Source of the DNA: Mesopusillimonas faecipullorum
Lineage (GTDB): Bacteria > Pseudomonadota > Gammaproteobacteria > Burkholderiales > Burkholderiaceae_B
NCBI RefSeq assembly: GCF_020539505.1
Contig: NZ_JACDXW010000004.1
Coordinates: 62,001-126,000 of the forward strand
Direction of reading: 5' to 3'
DNA: 64,000 nucleotides
Below, piece by piece: positions 50,740 through 59,001 of this stretch. Each line of letters begins with the position of its first letter. Positions within the stretch are counted from its first letter, which is position 1. The translations under genes and the position numbers were made by a program. The notes below the pieces were generated by a model that worked only from the letters and a program-made list of their open reading frames with translations, did no database searches and was not told the origin of the DNA.

Positions 50740-51960
50740 GTGAGCACGCGTCAGGTCTTCGACGTAGCCGTCATCGGTGCCGGCGCTGCCGGCATGATGG
50801 CGGCAGCAGTTGCCGGCCAGCGCGGCCTATCGGTGGTGTTGGTGGATCACGCCGAGCAACTGGCCGAGAAAATACGCATTTCGGGCGGTGGGCGGTGCAA
50901 TTTCACCAACCTGGGTACCTCGCCTGCCCAGTTTTTGTCCCGTAATCCGCATTTCTGCCGTTCTGCCTTGGCGGCTTACACGCCGCAGGATTTTCTTGGC
51001 TTGGTGCGCCGGCATCGTATCAGCTGGCACGAAAAGCATAGAGGCCAGCTGTTCTGCGACGACAGCAGTCAAAATATCATCGATATGCTGCGCAGTGAAT
51101 GCGATGAGGGACGGGTGGCTTGGCGCATGCCTTGGACCATAGCGCAGGTTTCCCGTTTGCAGGATGTTTTCTTGCTGGAGGGCCCGCAGGGTCGCATTCA
51201 GGCGCACCAGTTGGTGATTGCCACGGGCGGCATGGCTTTGCCCCAGGTGGGCGCTACCGATTTCGCCTTGAAGCTCGCACGTCAATTTGCTCTTAAAGTG
51301 GTAGAGCCTCGCCCAGCCCTGGTTCCCCTGACCTTCGAGCCGCAAGCCTGGAAACCCTTTGCTGCTTTGAGTGGTGTTTCCCTGCCCGTCAGGGTGTCGT
51401 GTGCGGGCGCATCCCGTACGCCGGCTTTCGATGAAGACATGCTGCTCACTCATCGTGGGCTGTCGGGGCCGGCTATTTTGCAGATATCCAGTTACTGGCA
51501 ACCGGGGCAGCCCCTACAGATAGATTTGGTGGCTGGGCAAAAGCTTGAGCAAGCCCTGCTGAAGACGAAGCAGGCTGAAGGTAAACAGCTATTGTCCGCT
51601 GTCCTGAGCCGCTGGCTTCCCAAACGTTTGGCCGAGTGCTGGATCGTTCAGGAAGAGGGTTTGACAGCACAAATGCGTCTTGCCGAACTGGCAGACCCGC
51701 GTTTGCGTAAGCTGGCTCAAGGGATTGAATCCTGGAACCTGTCTCCCACGGGTACGGCAGGCTACCGTAAGGCCGAAGTCATGCGCGGTGGTGTCGATAC
51801 CGATGGTCTGGATCAGCGTAGCTTGCAAGCCAAGTCTGTGCCCGGCTTATATTTTATCGGTGAAGCGGTGGATGTGACCGGCTGGCTGGGCGGCTATAAC
51901 TTTCAATGGGCTTGGGCATCAGGCGTAGCCTGCGGACGGGCTTTACAGCCTGCGGCTTAG
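50740..51960 (+). CDS. HI0933/YhiN-type FAD-dependent oxidoreductase
   Basis: 406-residue flavoprotein with an N-terminal FAD-binding GAGAAGMMAA motif at about residues 13-22, SGGGRCNFTN near residue 48 (family signature), and a C-terminal GEAVDVTGWLGGYNFQWAWASG that completes the FAD site. The family is widespread but its reaction is unknown. Its GTG start at 50740 lies four bases after the decarboxylase stop, with a GAGG-like ribosome-binding site, so it is probably co-transcribed with that gene. Confidence 0.88.
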   Translation: MSTRQVFDVAVIGAGAAGMMAAAVAGQRGLSVVLVDHAEQLAEKIRISGGGRCNFTNLGTSPAQFLSRNPHFCRSALAAYTPQDFLGLVRRHRISWHEKHRGQLFCDDSSQNIIDMLRSECDEGRVAWRMPWTIAQVSRLQDVFLLEGPQGRIQAHQLVIATGGMALPQVGATDFALKLARQFALKVVEPRPALVPLTFEPQAWKPFAALSGVSLPVRVSCAGASRTPAFDEDMLLTHRGLSGPAILQISSYWQPGQPLQIDLVAGQKLEQALLKTKQAEGKQLLSAVLSRWLPKRLAECWIVQEEGLTAQMRLAELADPRLRKLAQGIESWNLSPTGTAGYRKAEVMRGGVDTDGLDQRSLQAKSVPGLYFIGEAVDVTGWLGGYNFQWAWASGVACGRALQPAA

Positions 51961-52006
51961 CGCCGGCGGGTCGTCAGACGCATGCAAGTGCTTGAGCACC
52001 GGCAGC

Positions 52007-52034
52007 CTGATCTTCTTCAGCAACTTACTATAAT
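52007..52034 (+). promoter_or_regulatory. Likely sigma-70 promoter of gcvH
   Basis: A consensus -10 TATAAT at 52029-52034 lies 62 bases before the gcvH ATG. The -35 element is weak (CTGATC, 16-base spacer). No glycine-riboswitch-like fold is apparent in the short leader. Confidence 0.4.
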
Positions 52035-52096
52035 GCTTGGCAGTGCTCTCGTAAGCATTCCTTCATCACTCACACGTTTTTAAGCAGGATACAACC

Positions 52097-52480
52097 ATGA
52101 ATCTGCCCGACGACCGCCGTTACGCGCCCACCCATGAATGGGTACTGACGCAGGATGACGGAGAATGGTTAGTCGGTATTACCGATCACGCTCAAGATCA
52201 GCTGGGCGATCTGGTATTTGCCGGCGACGTTAAGGTTGGCGCTCGTTTGCAGGCGGGCGATGTGGCCGCTGTCGTTGAGTCCGTGAAAACCGCTTCCGAT
52301 CTTTACGCACCGGCCAACGGTGAACTTGTCGCTTTCAACGACGAGCTGGAAGTCAGTCCCGAAAAAATCAACGAGTCGCCCTACGAAACCTGGATCTTCC
52401 GTTTCCGGCCCGATAATGCCGCCGACCTGGATTCGCTGCTTGATGCCCAAGGCTACCGGGAGCAAATAGACGCCGACTAA
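52097..52480 (+). CDS. gcvH: Glycine cleavage system H protein
   Basis: 127-residue lipoyl carrier. The lipoylated Lys64 lies in ESVKTASD; RYAPTHEWV at the N-terminus and NESPYETWIF near the C-terminus are family signatures. It shuttles the aminomethyl group between P, T and L proteins. The gcvT and gcvP genes are not in the window, so the gene stands apart from the usual TPH cluster, at least on this side. The ATG follows a leader with a good -10 element. It is followed 43 bases later by an MFS gene. Confidence 0.94.
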   Translation: MNLPDDRRYAPTHEWVLTQDDGEWLVGITDHAQDQLGDLVFAGDVKVGARLQAGDVAAVVESVKTASDLYAPANGELVAFNDELEVSPEKINESPYETWIFRFRPDNAADLDSLLDAQGYREQIDAD

Positions 52481-52523
52481 AGCCGGCTGAGTGATAAGCA
52501 AGCCGCTTGGCGAAAGGAAACAC

Positions 52524-53768
52524 ATGCTAACCAACGTCTCTGCCTTTTTCTCGTTGTACCTGGCTACCCTGGTCATGGTGATGGGCACCGGCCTGTTCAA
52601 TACCTACCTGGGTTTGCGTTTGGCCGGCGAGAATGTTTCCGAAGTGTGGGTGGGGGCGCTGATAGCGGTTTATTACTTGGGGCTGGTCTTCGGGGCGCGG
52701 GTCTCGCATAGAGCGATTAGTGCGGTCGGGCATATCCGAGTCTATGCGGCTAGCGCCGCCATTGGCACGGCCTTGGTGTTGGCGCAGGCTCTTACCGCCG
52801 ATTTGTGGTTGTGGCTGGCCTTTCGTTTTGGTGTCGGCGTGGCCATGGTGGCCCAGTTGATGGTGCTGGAAAGCTGGCTGAACGAACAGGCAGACAACCG
52901 TAACCGTGGCAGTGTGTTTGCCCTTTATATGGTGTTTTCGGGTTTGGGTACCGTGCTGGGCCAGATCAGCCTGACTGGTTTTAGCACTATGAATGAAGGC
53001 CCATTGGTGCTCGTGGCAATTTGCTCAGTATTGGCCTTGGTGCCTGTCGCGCTCACGCGTCGCTTGCACCCGGCGGCGCCGCAACCTGCCCCGTTAATGC
53101 CCCGCTACTATCTACGGCGCGTTCCCATGTCTTTGGCGACCGTGCTGGGCTCAGGCATGATGAGTGGGGCGTTTTATGGTCTGGCGCCGGTTTATGCGAT
53201 TTCTCAAGGGGTTTCCAGCGGGCAGGCGGCGATATTCGTTGCTGTGGCGGTAGGGGCGGGCCTGTTCGCCCAAGCGCCTATAGGTTGGTTGGCCGACAGG
53301 GTGGATCGCGCCAGTATTATTCGTGCGCTGACCTTGGGTCTTGTGTTGTTCAGCTTGCCTTTATGGGGCTGGTGGCACCCGCCTTATTACGTCTTGCTGG
53401 GCATGGCGTGTTTGTTTGGCATTGTGCTGTTTCCGCTGTACCCGGTGGGTGTGGCTTTCGCCAACGATAACGTCGACCCGGACATGCGGGTGGGGCTTAG
53501 CGCGCTGGTACTGATGGTGTATGGGATAGGTGCTTGCATCGGGCCTATTTTGGTGGGTGCGCTGATGCATTCGGCGGGAACCGGCATGTTCTTTTTGTTC
53601 ATGTCTTTGTGCGCGGCTTTGTTGGTGTTCTATGTGCGCCCCGAAGCGGTTTCGGGCGAACACTTGAGCGACGATGCACCCACACAGTATGTCGCCATGC
53701 AAGAAACACCTGTACCGACTGTGGTGGCCGAGCTCGACCCGAGGGTCGAGCACACCGACCCGACTTAA
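52524..53768 (+). CDS. MFS transporter, YcaD-like
   Basis: 414-residue membrane protein with about 12 predicted helices, an early [20 protein letters not shown] segment and the inter-helix [12 protein letters not shown] (motif A-like) near residue 255. It resembles YcaD-type transporters of unknown substrate. The ATG at 52524 has AAAGGA six bases upstream. A C-terminal polar tail of about 45 residues follows the last helix. The stop TAA shares the palindrome TTAA with the stop of convergent bioB. Confidence 0.83.
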   Translation: MLTNVSAFFSLYLATLVMVMGTGLFNTYLGLRLAGENVSEVWVGALIAVYYLGLVFGARVSHRAISAVGHIRVYAASAAIGTALVLAQALTADLWLWLAFRFGVGVAMVAQLMVLESWLNEQADNRNRGSVFALYMVFSGLGTVLGQISLTGFSTMNEGPLVLVAICSVLALVPVALTRRLHPAAPQPAPLMPRYYLRRVPMSLATVLGSGMMSGAFYGLAPVYAISQGVSSGQAAIFVAVAVGAGLFAQAPIGWLADRVDRASIIRALTLGLVLFSLPLWGWWHPPYYVLLGMACLFGIVLFPLYPVGVAFANDNVDPDMRVGLSALVLMVYGIGACIGPILVGALMHSAGTGMFFLFMSLCAALLVFYVRPEAVSGEHLSDDAPTQYVAMQETPVPTVVAELDPRVEHTDPT

Positions 53769-54787
53769 GCTATCTTGGCTTGTGCGCTTTGCACATGAGC
53801 ATTGCGCGCTTCGTGCAGATCCAGTCGGGTAAAAAGCTCGCGGTCGCGCACCAGCTGCGGGTTGCCGGTGGTTAGCAGCTTCTCACCATAAAAGATAGAG
53901 TTTGCCCCGGCCAGAAAGCATAGTGCCTGGGCGGCATCAGACATCTGCTCGCGCCCGGCCGAGAGCCGCACGGCCGCTTTGGGCATGGTAATACGGGCCA
54001 CCGCAATAGTGCGGATAAACTCGAATTCATCTACCTCGGGCACGTCCGCCAGGGGCGTGCCGGCAACCTTCACCAAGTTGTTGATCGGGACGGAGTCGGG
54101 GTAGGGCGCCAAATTGGCCAATTGCGCGACCAGTCCCGCTCGTTCACGCCTTGACTCGCCCAAACCCACGATACCGCCGCAACAGACATTGATACCGGCT
54201 TCGCGAACGCGGGCCAGGGTATCGAGACGGTCTTGGTAAGTTCGGGTAGAGATGATCTGCCCATAGAACTCGGGGGAGGTATCCAGATTGTGATTGTAAT
54301 AATCCAAGCCTGCGGCGCGTAATTGCTCGGCCTGTCCTTCCTTGAGCATACCCAGCGTGACACAGGTTTCCAAACCCATGGCCTTTACTGCCGTCACCAT
54401 TTCAGCCACGGCATCGATCTGGTGGTCTTTCGGTGTGCGCCAAGCGGCGCCCATGCAGAATCGCTGAGCACCGCTTTCCTTGGCCTGTCTTGCGGCTTCC
54501 AGCACTTCTTCCAGTGCCATCAGCTTTTCACGTTCCACCTCGGTTTCGTAGCGGGAGGACTGTGGGCAATAGGCGCAGTCTTCCGGGCAGCCGCCGGTTT
54601 TGATGGATAGCAGACTGGACAACTGAACGGCGTTGGGGTCGTGGTGTTCGCGATGAACTTGCTGCGCCTGATAGATCAAGTCCATGAAAGGCAGTTCGTA
54701 CAGGGCGACGATGTCGTTGACGCTCCAGCGGGGGCGGGTGTCCAGGTGTTGCGGCGCGCGGTGCCGGGCAAGCGAAGTAACAAGCAT
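53765..54787 (-). CDS. bioB: Biotin synthase
   Basis: 340-residue radical-SAM enzyme that inserts sulfur into dethiobiotin. The [4Fe-4S] ligands are C67, C71 and C74 ([14 protein letters not shown]); the [2Fe-2S] ligands include Cys in RFCMGAAW, in ETCVTLGM and in [14 protein letters not shown], with the conserved Arg in AVRLSAGRE. It stands alone, without bioA, bioF or bioD beside it. The start lacks a good ribosome-binding site. The 3' end overlaps the MFS gene by 4 bases. Confidence 0.95.
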   Translation of the reverse strand: MLVTSLARHRAPQHLDTRPRWSVNDIVALYELPFMDLIYQAQQVHREHHDPNAVQLSSLLSIKTGGCPEDCAYCPQSSRYETEVEREKLMALEEVLEAARQAKESGAQRFCMGAAWRTPKDHQIDAVAEMVTAVKAMGLETCVTLGMLKEGQAEQLRAAGLDYYNHNLDTSPEFYGQIISTRTYQDRLDTLARVREAGINVCCGGIVGLGESRRERAGLVAQLANLAPYPDSVPINNLVKVAGTPLADVPEVDEFEFIRTIAVARITMPKAAVRLSAGREQMSDAAQALCFLAGANSIFYGEKLLTTGNPQLVRDRELFTRLDLHEARNAHVQSAQAKIA

Positions 54788-55100
54788 GGGAGTCCAAGCA
54801 ACAAAGTTTAGGATGGCTGGCGAAGGGCCAAGCCAATTGGGAATCGCGCTATCTTAGGTTGGCGGGGGGCTTCGTACAAGTATGGGGGAAGCTGAATTGT
54901 TTGTAAAAAACCATATAAACAGTTTAAGTTCTTTCTTTGTCTTTTAAATTTCATTCGTAATTGTCTGCTTTCAGGGTAAAAAACAAGCGAGCTTGTTTGT
55001 TTCCATTTGTTTCTGTTAGTGTATTTAAGCCGATTGAGCCTCAAGTCAGCTGCCATCAAGAAACGGCTATGATGAGCACTTTTGCCTCTAGGGAATGTCC
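54788..55100. other. Non-coding gap between bioB and a thioesterase gene
   Basis: These 313 bases separate two divergent genes. The left part is GC-balanced; 54895-55030 is AT-rich with no convincing reading frame. The one clear structure is the dyad AAACAAGC-GA-GCTTGTTT at 54981-54998, about 100 bases upstream of the thioesterase start and about 200 bases from bioB. The dyad could be an operator for either gene. I see no tRNA or small-RNA gene. Confidence 0.5.
54981..54998. promoter_or_regulatory. Perfect 8-2-8 dyad in the bioB/thioesterase gap
   Basis: AAACAAGC and GCTTGTTT are exact inverted repeats around GA. The two-base spacer is too short for a stable terminator loop unless the stem opens. 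An operator for a dimeric repressor is the more natural reading; no adjacent regulator gene indicates which. Confidence 0.35.
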
Positions 55101-55505
55101 ATGGATGTGTTTAAGCGTGACCTCACCATAGCCTGGGGTGATTGTGATGATGCGGGTATCGTGTTCTACCCGAATTTTTTCTACTGGTTCGACACCACCT
55201 ATCACCTGTACTTGCGTAGCCTGGGTCTGGACATGCGTGATATCAAAGCCCGGTTTCGTGCGGTCACGCCGCTGGTAGATGTCCATGCCAAATTTCGCTC
55301 GCCCATCACTTACGGCGATGATGTGCAGATTGAAGCCAAAGTAGGCGAGTGGGCGAGCCGTCGCTTTCGCCTGGATTACGTCGTCAAGTGTGGCGATAGG
55401 TTGGTGGCTACCGGCTACGAAGAGCGTGCCTGGGCGCAGTTTGATGACGAAGGCCGGTTATGCGGCGTGCCGATACCCGCAGAGTTCAAGGCTTTGTTTG
55501 CTTGA
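55101..55505 (+). CDS. 4-hydroxybenzoyl-CoA-type thioesterase
   Basis: 134-residue single hot-dog-fold protein. The active-site stretch AWGDCDDAGIVFYPNFFYWFD near residues 11-31 (in part) has the catalytic Asp of the Pseudomonas 4-hydroxybenzoyl-CoA thioesterase class. ATG 55101 is preferred because AGGGA lies six bases upstream; ATG 55095 would have it too close. It hydrolyses an acyl-CoA, possibly an aromatic one in view of the convergent hydroxycinnamate operon whose last gene ends 24 bases away. It is a distinct paralogue of the thioesterase at 5478-5909. Confidence 0.82.
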   Translation: MDVFKRDLTIAWGDCDDAGIVFYPNFFYWFDTTYHLYLRSLGLDMRDIKARFRAVTPLVDVHAKFRSPITYGDDVQIEAKVGEWASRRFRLDYVVKCGDRLVATGYEERAWAQFDDEGRLCGVPIPAEFKALFA

Positions 55506-55528
55506 ACCCTGCTTGGGCTTGGCTTGAT

Positions 55529-57265
55529 TTATTCAACAATTACGGGCGTGTGCGTGGGCAAGGCGCGTAAGGCGGCTGCCTGATGCAGTATTTCGGGTAA
55601 TAGCTGAGTGCGGTAATAGGTGGCTGTGTCCAATTTGCCTTGATGCCAGATGCTGCTTTGAGCCGCCTGCGGGCTGGCAGCGTAGGTGCTGCGCGCCCAC
55701 AGATAAGCCAGTACGGCGTGCCCGGCAATGCGTAAATAGGGGGTACTTGCCTGCAGGGCCGCCATTGTGTCCTGTTGTTCCAGCAGCATTTGCGTCAGGC
55801 TCTGCAGCAACGCCAAGGTTTCAGGCAAGCTGGTTTCCCATCCGTGCAGATGTTTGGGGTCAGCGCCTGCCAGCCACTCATGCATCTCACTTATCAAAAC
55901 ATTCAATTGCTGGGCTTGGTCGGGTAGCACCTTGCGTAACAACAGATCTTGCGCTTGAATGCCCGTGGTGCCCTCGTACAGCGTCAGCACGCGGGCATCG
56001 CGCACCAATTGTTCTATGCCGGTTTCTTCCACGTAGCCGTGTCCGCCGAAAACCTGCAAGGCCAGGCTCAGCGATTGTTGAGCGTTCTCGGCAAGAAAAC
56101 CTTTGATTATTGGTGTCAGCAGCCCGACAGTCGCAGCCGTCCGCTCGCGCAGCACGGCATCGGGGTGGTGCTCGGCCACATCTATCAACAAGGCGGTCCA
56201 GTGGGTGAAGACGCGAGCCCCTTCGGTCCAGGCTTTCTGGGCTAAAAGCATGCGTTGGACGTCGGCGTGCGCTATCAGCAGGCTGGTGTCGCTGCTGCCG
56301 GGGGCGCGGCCCTGACGGCGCTCCTGGGCATAATCCAAGGCGTTTTGCAGTGCTTGTTCACTGAGGCCCAAAGCTTGTAAACCCGTGAATAAACGGGCCT
56401 CGTTCATCATGGGAAACATGGCTGCCAGGCCGCGATGCGGGGCGCCCACCAGCCACCCCACCGCCTGTTCGAAGCGCAATGCGCAAGTGGCGCTACCGTG
56501 CAAACCCATTTTGTGCTCAATGCCGTCACAAAATACAGTGTTGCGCGTGCCGTCCTCTAGCAACTTGGGAACCAGGAAAAGGCTTAAGCCGCGCGAACCG
56601 GGTGGAGCATCGGGCAGGCGGGCCAGCACCAGATGCATGTTGTTGTCGCTGAGGTCTTGTTCGGCGCCGCTGGCGAAGATCTTGCTGCCTTGTAGGCGGT
56701 AACTGCCGTCGTCGTGGGCTTGGGCGCGCGTCAATACCAAACCTATGTCTGAACCGGCTTGCGGTTCGGTCATGCACATGGAAGCGATGACTTCGCCTGT
56801 GGCCAAGCGCGGCAGCCAGCGCTGTTGCAGCTCGGGCGAGGCCGAATGTTTCAGGCAAGCGCTGGCGCAATGGTTGATGCAGGCATACATGCCAAAGGCA
56901 TGGCTGCATGACGACAGCATTTCGGCCAGCAAGCTGAATGCCAGGCGCGGTAGACCTTGGCCGCCTGCTTCGACGGGGGCGCATAAGCTGGGCCAACCCA
57001 GTTCTTTGAACTGCGCATAGGCGGCGGGAAAGCCTGTGGGGGTGCGGACTTGCCCATCATGCCAAGTGCAGCCTTCTCTATGGGCGACTTGGTTGAGCGG
57101 CAGGATTTCCTTGGCCGCGAACCGACCGGCTTCTTCGGTAATGGACTGCAGGTCTGCGCTACTGATGTCCTTGCAGGCGGGCAGCGCGGCCAAGTGCTGG
57201 TCGGCGTTCAAGACGTCGTCCAGCACGAAGGCCAGATCGCGCAGTGGCGGGGTAAAGCGCGGCAT
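55529..57265 (-). CDS. Acyl-CoA dehydrogenase, long (DmdC-like) type
   Basis: 578-residue FAD-dependent acyl-CoA dehydrogenase. MCMTEPQAGSDIG is the FAD/substrate motif near residue 165, and the catalytic Glu lies in TLYEGTTGIQAQDLLLRKV near 430. About 130 residues beyond the normal end make it the longer 3-methylmercaptopropionyl-CoA dehydrogenase-like class. It is the last gene of the hydroxycinnamate operon, so it may introduce the double bond into saturated side chains such as dihydroferuloyl-CoA, feeding the hydratase; this is inference. It starts 38 bases after the SDR gene. Confidence 0.82.
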   Translation of the reverse strand: MPRFTPPLRDLAFVLDDVLNADQHLAALPACKDISSADLQSITEEAGRFAAKEILPLNQVAHREGCTWHDGQVRTPTGFPAAYAQFKELGWPSLCAPVEAGGQGLPRLAFSLLAEMLSSCSHAFGMYACINHCASACLKHSASPELQQRWLPRLATGEVIASMCMTEPQAGSDIGLVLTRAQAHDDGSYRLQGSKIFASGAEQDLSDNNMHLVLARLPDAPPGSRGLSLFLVPKLLEDGTRNTVFCDGIEHKMGLHGSATCALRFEQAVGWLVGAPHRGLAAMFPMMNEARLFTGLQALGLSEQALQNALDYAQERRQGRAPGSSDTSLLIAHADVQRMLLAQKAWTEGARVFTHWTALLIDVAEHHPDAVLRERTAATVGLLTPIIKGFLAENAQQSLSLALQVFGGHGYVEETGIEQLVRDARVLTLYEGTTGIQAQDLLLRKVLPDQAQQLNVLISEMHEWLAGADPKHLHGWETSLPETLALLQSLTQMLLEQQDTMAALQASTPYLRIAGHAVLAYLWARSTYAASPQAAQSSIWHQGKLDTATYYRTQLLPEILHQAAALRALPTHTPVIVE

Positions 57266-57303
57266 ATCGTCGCTGCTCCTAGGCTACGGTGATTCGGCTG
57301 CGT

Positions 57304-58062
57304 CTAACGCGGTGCCAGCCGCGTGGCGCCATCTAGACGAATGACTTCGCCGTTCAGGTAGGGGTTGGCTACGATGTGTTCAATCAAGGCAGCGAACTCT
57401 TCGGGTTTGCCCAAGCGGTTGGGAAACGGAATAGAGGCGGCCAAGGACTGCTGGACTTCGGGCGTAGCCGTGTATAGCAACGGCGTCAGGAAGATGCCGG
57501 GCGCCACACCCATGACGCGCACGCCAAACTGGGCGAACTCGCGCGCCATCTGTATGGCCAGCGCGGCCAGCGCCCCTTTTGCGGCGGTGTAAGCCGCTTG
57601 ACCGATTTGACCCTCGTAGGCGGCGACCGATGAGGTGAACAAGATAAGGCCGCGCTCTTCACCCAAAGGATCGGCGGCTATCATGTCGGCGGCGGCCAGC
57701 CGTGCCATATTGAAGCTGCCAAACAGGTTAAGGTTGACCACGCTGGTGAAGGCCTCAAGCGGCATGGGGCCGTCTTTGCCCACCACACGGCGGCCTTTGG
57801 CGCCGCCTGCGCAGTTGACCAAGACGCGGGCAACGCCATGGGCTTCACGCGCCTGCGTAATCGCCTGCTCGGCGCTTTCGGGGCTGGTCACGTCGCAATG
57901 CAGCGCCAGCCCGCCTATGCGCTGTGCCACTTCGCGGGCGCGATCCATTTGAATATCGAGAATGGCGACTTTGGCGCCTTGGGCGGCCAGCTGAACGGCG
58001 GTTGCCTCGCCTAAGCCCGAGGCTCCGCCCGTGATCAGTACTGGTGTTTGGTCCAAGTTCAT
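57304..58062 (-). CDS. SDR, HSD10/3-hydroxyacyl-CoA dehydrogenase type II-like
   Basis: 252-residue short-chain dehydrogenase with the NAD motif TGGASGLG at 11-18 and the catalytic Ser144/145, Tyr158 and Lys162 (SSVAAYEGQIGQAAYTAAK). The stretch AYEGQIGQAAY, VAPGIFLTPLL, PFPNRLGKPEE and NPYLNGEVIRLDGA closely parallels 17-beta-HSD10, the type II 3-hydroxyacyl-CoA dehydrogenase. A role oxidising the beta-hydroxy-aryl-propionyl-CoA made by the hydratase fits well. ATG 58062 starts one base after the TAA of the amidohydrolase. Homologous steps are known in hydroxycinnamate pathways of Rhodococcus (CouN) and Agrobacterium, from memory. Confidence 0.83.
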   Translation of the reverse strand: MNLDQTPVLITGGASGLGEATAVQLAAQGAKVAILDIQMDRAREVAQRIGGLALHCDVTSPESAEQAITQAREAHGVARVLVNCAGGAKGRRVVGKDGPMPLEAFTSVVNLNLFGSFNMARLAAADMIAADPLGEERGLILFTSSVAAYEGQIGQAAYTAAKGALAALAIQMAREFAQFGVRVMGVAPGIFLTPLLYTATPEVQQSLAASIPFPNRLGKPEEFAALIEHIVANPYLNGEVIRLDGATRLAPR

Positions 58063-58063
58063 C

Positions 58064-58993
58064 TTAGCAGCACCCCCCATTGGCGGGCGGGGCCAGACGC
58101 ACATACCGGCCGAATACCGGGTCTTTGTCCAGCCCCAACAGGCGGATGGCGTTGTCGCGCAAGATAAGCGGCTTGACCTCGGGACGTATGGGCAGCTTGT
58201 CGAATTCCGCCATCCAGTGATCGACCGTCAGTACGGGGTAGTCCGAACCGAACAGCATTTTGTCTTTCAGGATGGTGTTGGCGTATTGCACGAGGATGGG
58301 CGGGAAGTACTTGGGCGACCAGCCGGACAGATCGATGTACACCTGCGGCTTGTGGGTGGCCACGGCCAGCGCATTCTCTTGCCAGGGGAAGGAGGGGTGT
58401 GCGATGACGATGGGCATGTCGGGGAAGTCGACGGCCACGTCGTCCAGGAACATGGGGTCGGAATACTTCAGGCGTATGCCGCCGCCGCCGCGCATCTTCG
58501 CGCCCACGCCGGTCTGGCCGCTATGGAAGATGGCCGGCAGGCCGGCTTCGGCGATGGCTTCGTACAAGTCGTAGCAGGCGCGGTCGTTAGGGTAGAACTC
58601 TTGGGCCGAGGGGTGAAACTTGAAGCCCCGGACGTTGTAATCCTTGATCAGGCGCCGGGCTTCGCGCGCGCCCATTTTGCCGCGCAGCGGGTCTATGCTG
58701 GCAAAGGGAATCAGCACGTCCTGGTGCTGGGCGGCTTCTTCAGCCACTTCTTCGTTGGTGATGCGCACCTGGCCGTTGCCGCGTTCGGTATCCACCGTAA
58801 AAATCACCGCCATCATATTGCGCTGGCGATAGTAATCGGCCGTTTCGCTGATGGTGGGGCGGGGCATTTTTTCTTTGAAGTAAGCCTGCATGGCCGCATC
58901 GAAGGCAATGGCGACTTCATCAGGGGCATTGCGTGTAGAAACTGTCGCGTGCGTGTGAATGTCGATGGCGACTATCTGTTTAAGATCCGTCAT
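58064..58993 (-). CDS. Amidohydrolase-2 family hydrolase, candidate aryl-beta-ketoacyl-CoA hydrolase
   Basis: 309-residue TIM-barrel amidohydrolase with the metal-binding DIHTHAT at 11-17, GFKFHPSAQEFYP, IFHSGQTGVGAK, VIAHPSFPWQ and LFGSDYPVL. It belongs to the superfamily of LigJ and LigI but is a different branch. Its neighbours are feruloyl-CoA synthase, the crotonase and an HSD10-like SDR. In Rhodococcus (CouO) and Agrobacterium an amidohydrolase in the same setting cleaves the beta-ketoacyl-CoA to the aromatic acid, so this role is proposed. The sequence shows the fold and context only. An AGGAA ribosome-binding site precedes ATG 58993, which lies 8 bases after fcs. Confidence 0.75.
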   Translation of the reverse strand: MTDLKQIVAIDIHTHATVSTRNAPDEVAIAFDAAMQAYFKEKMPRPTISETADYYRQRNMMAVIFTVDTERGNGQVRITNEEVAEEAAQHQDVLIPFASIDPLRGKMGAREARRLIKDYNVRGFKFHPSAQEFYPNDRACYDLYEAIAEAGLPAIFHSGQTGVGAKMRGGGGIRLKYSDPMFLDDVAVDFPDMPIVIAHPSFPWQENALAVATHKPQVYIDLSGWSPKYFPPILVQYANTILKDKMLFGSDYPVLTVDHWMAEFDKLPIRPEVKPLILRDNAIRLLGLDKDPVFGRYVRLAPPANGGCC

Positions 58994-59001
58994 GGTGTTT
59001 C

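Noticed and set aside
53732-53751. Inverted repeat GCTCGACCC-GA-GGGTCGAGC as an intrinsic terminator
   Set aside because: It lies inside the MFS coding sequence and no T-run follows; kept only as a side note to the shared stop codon.
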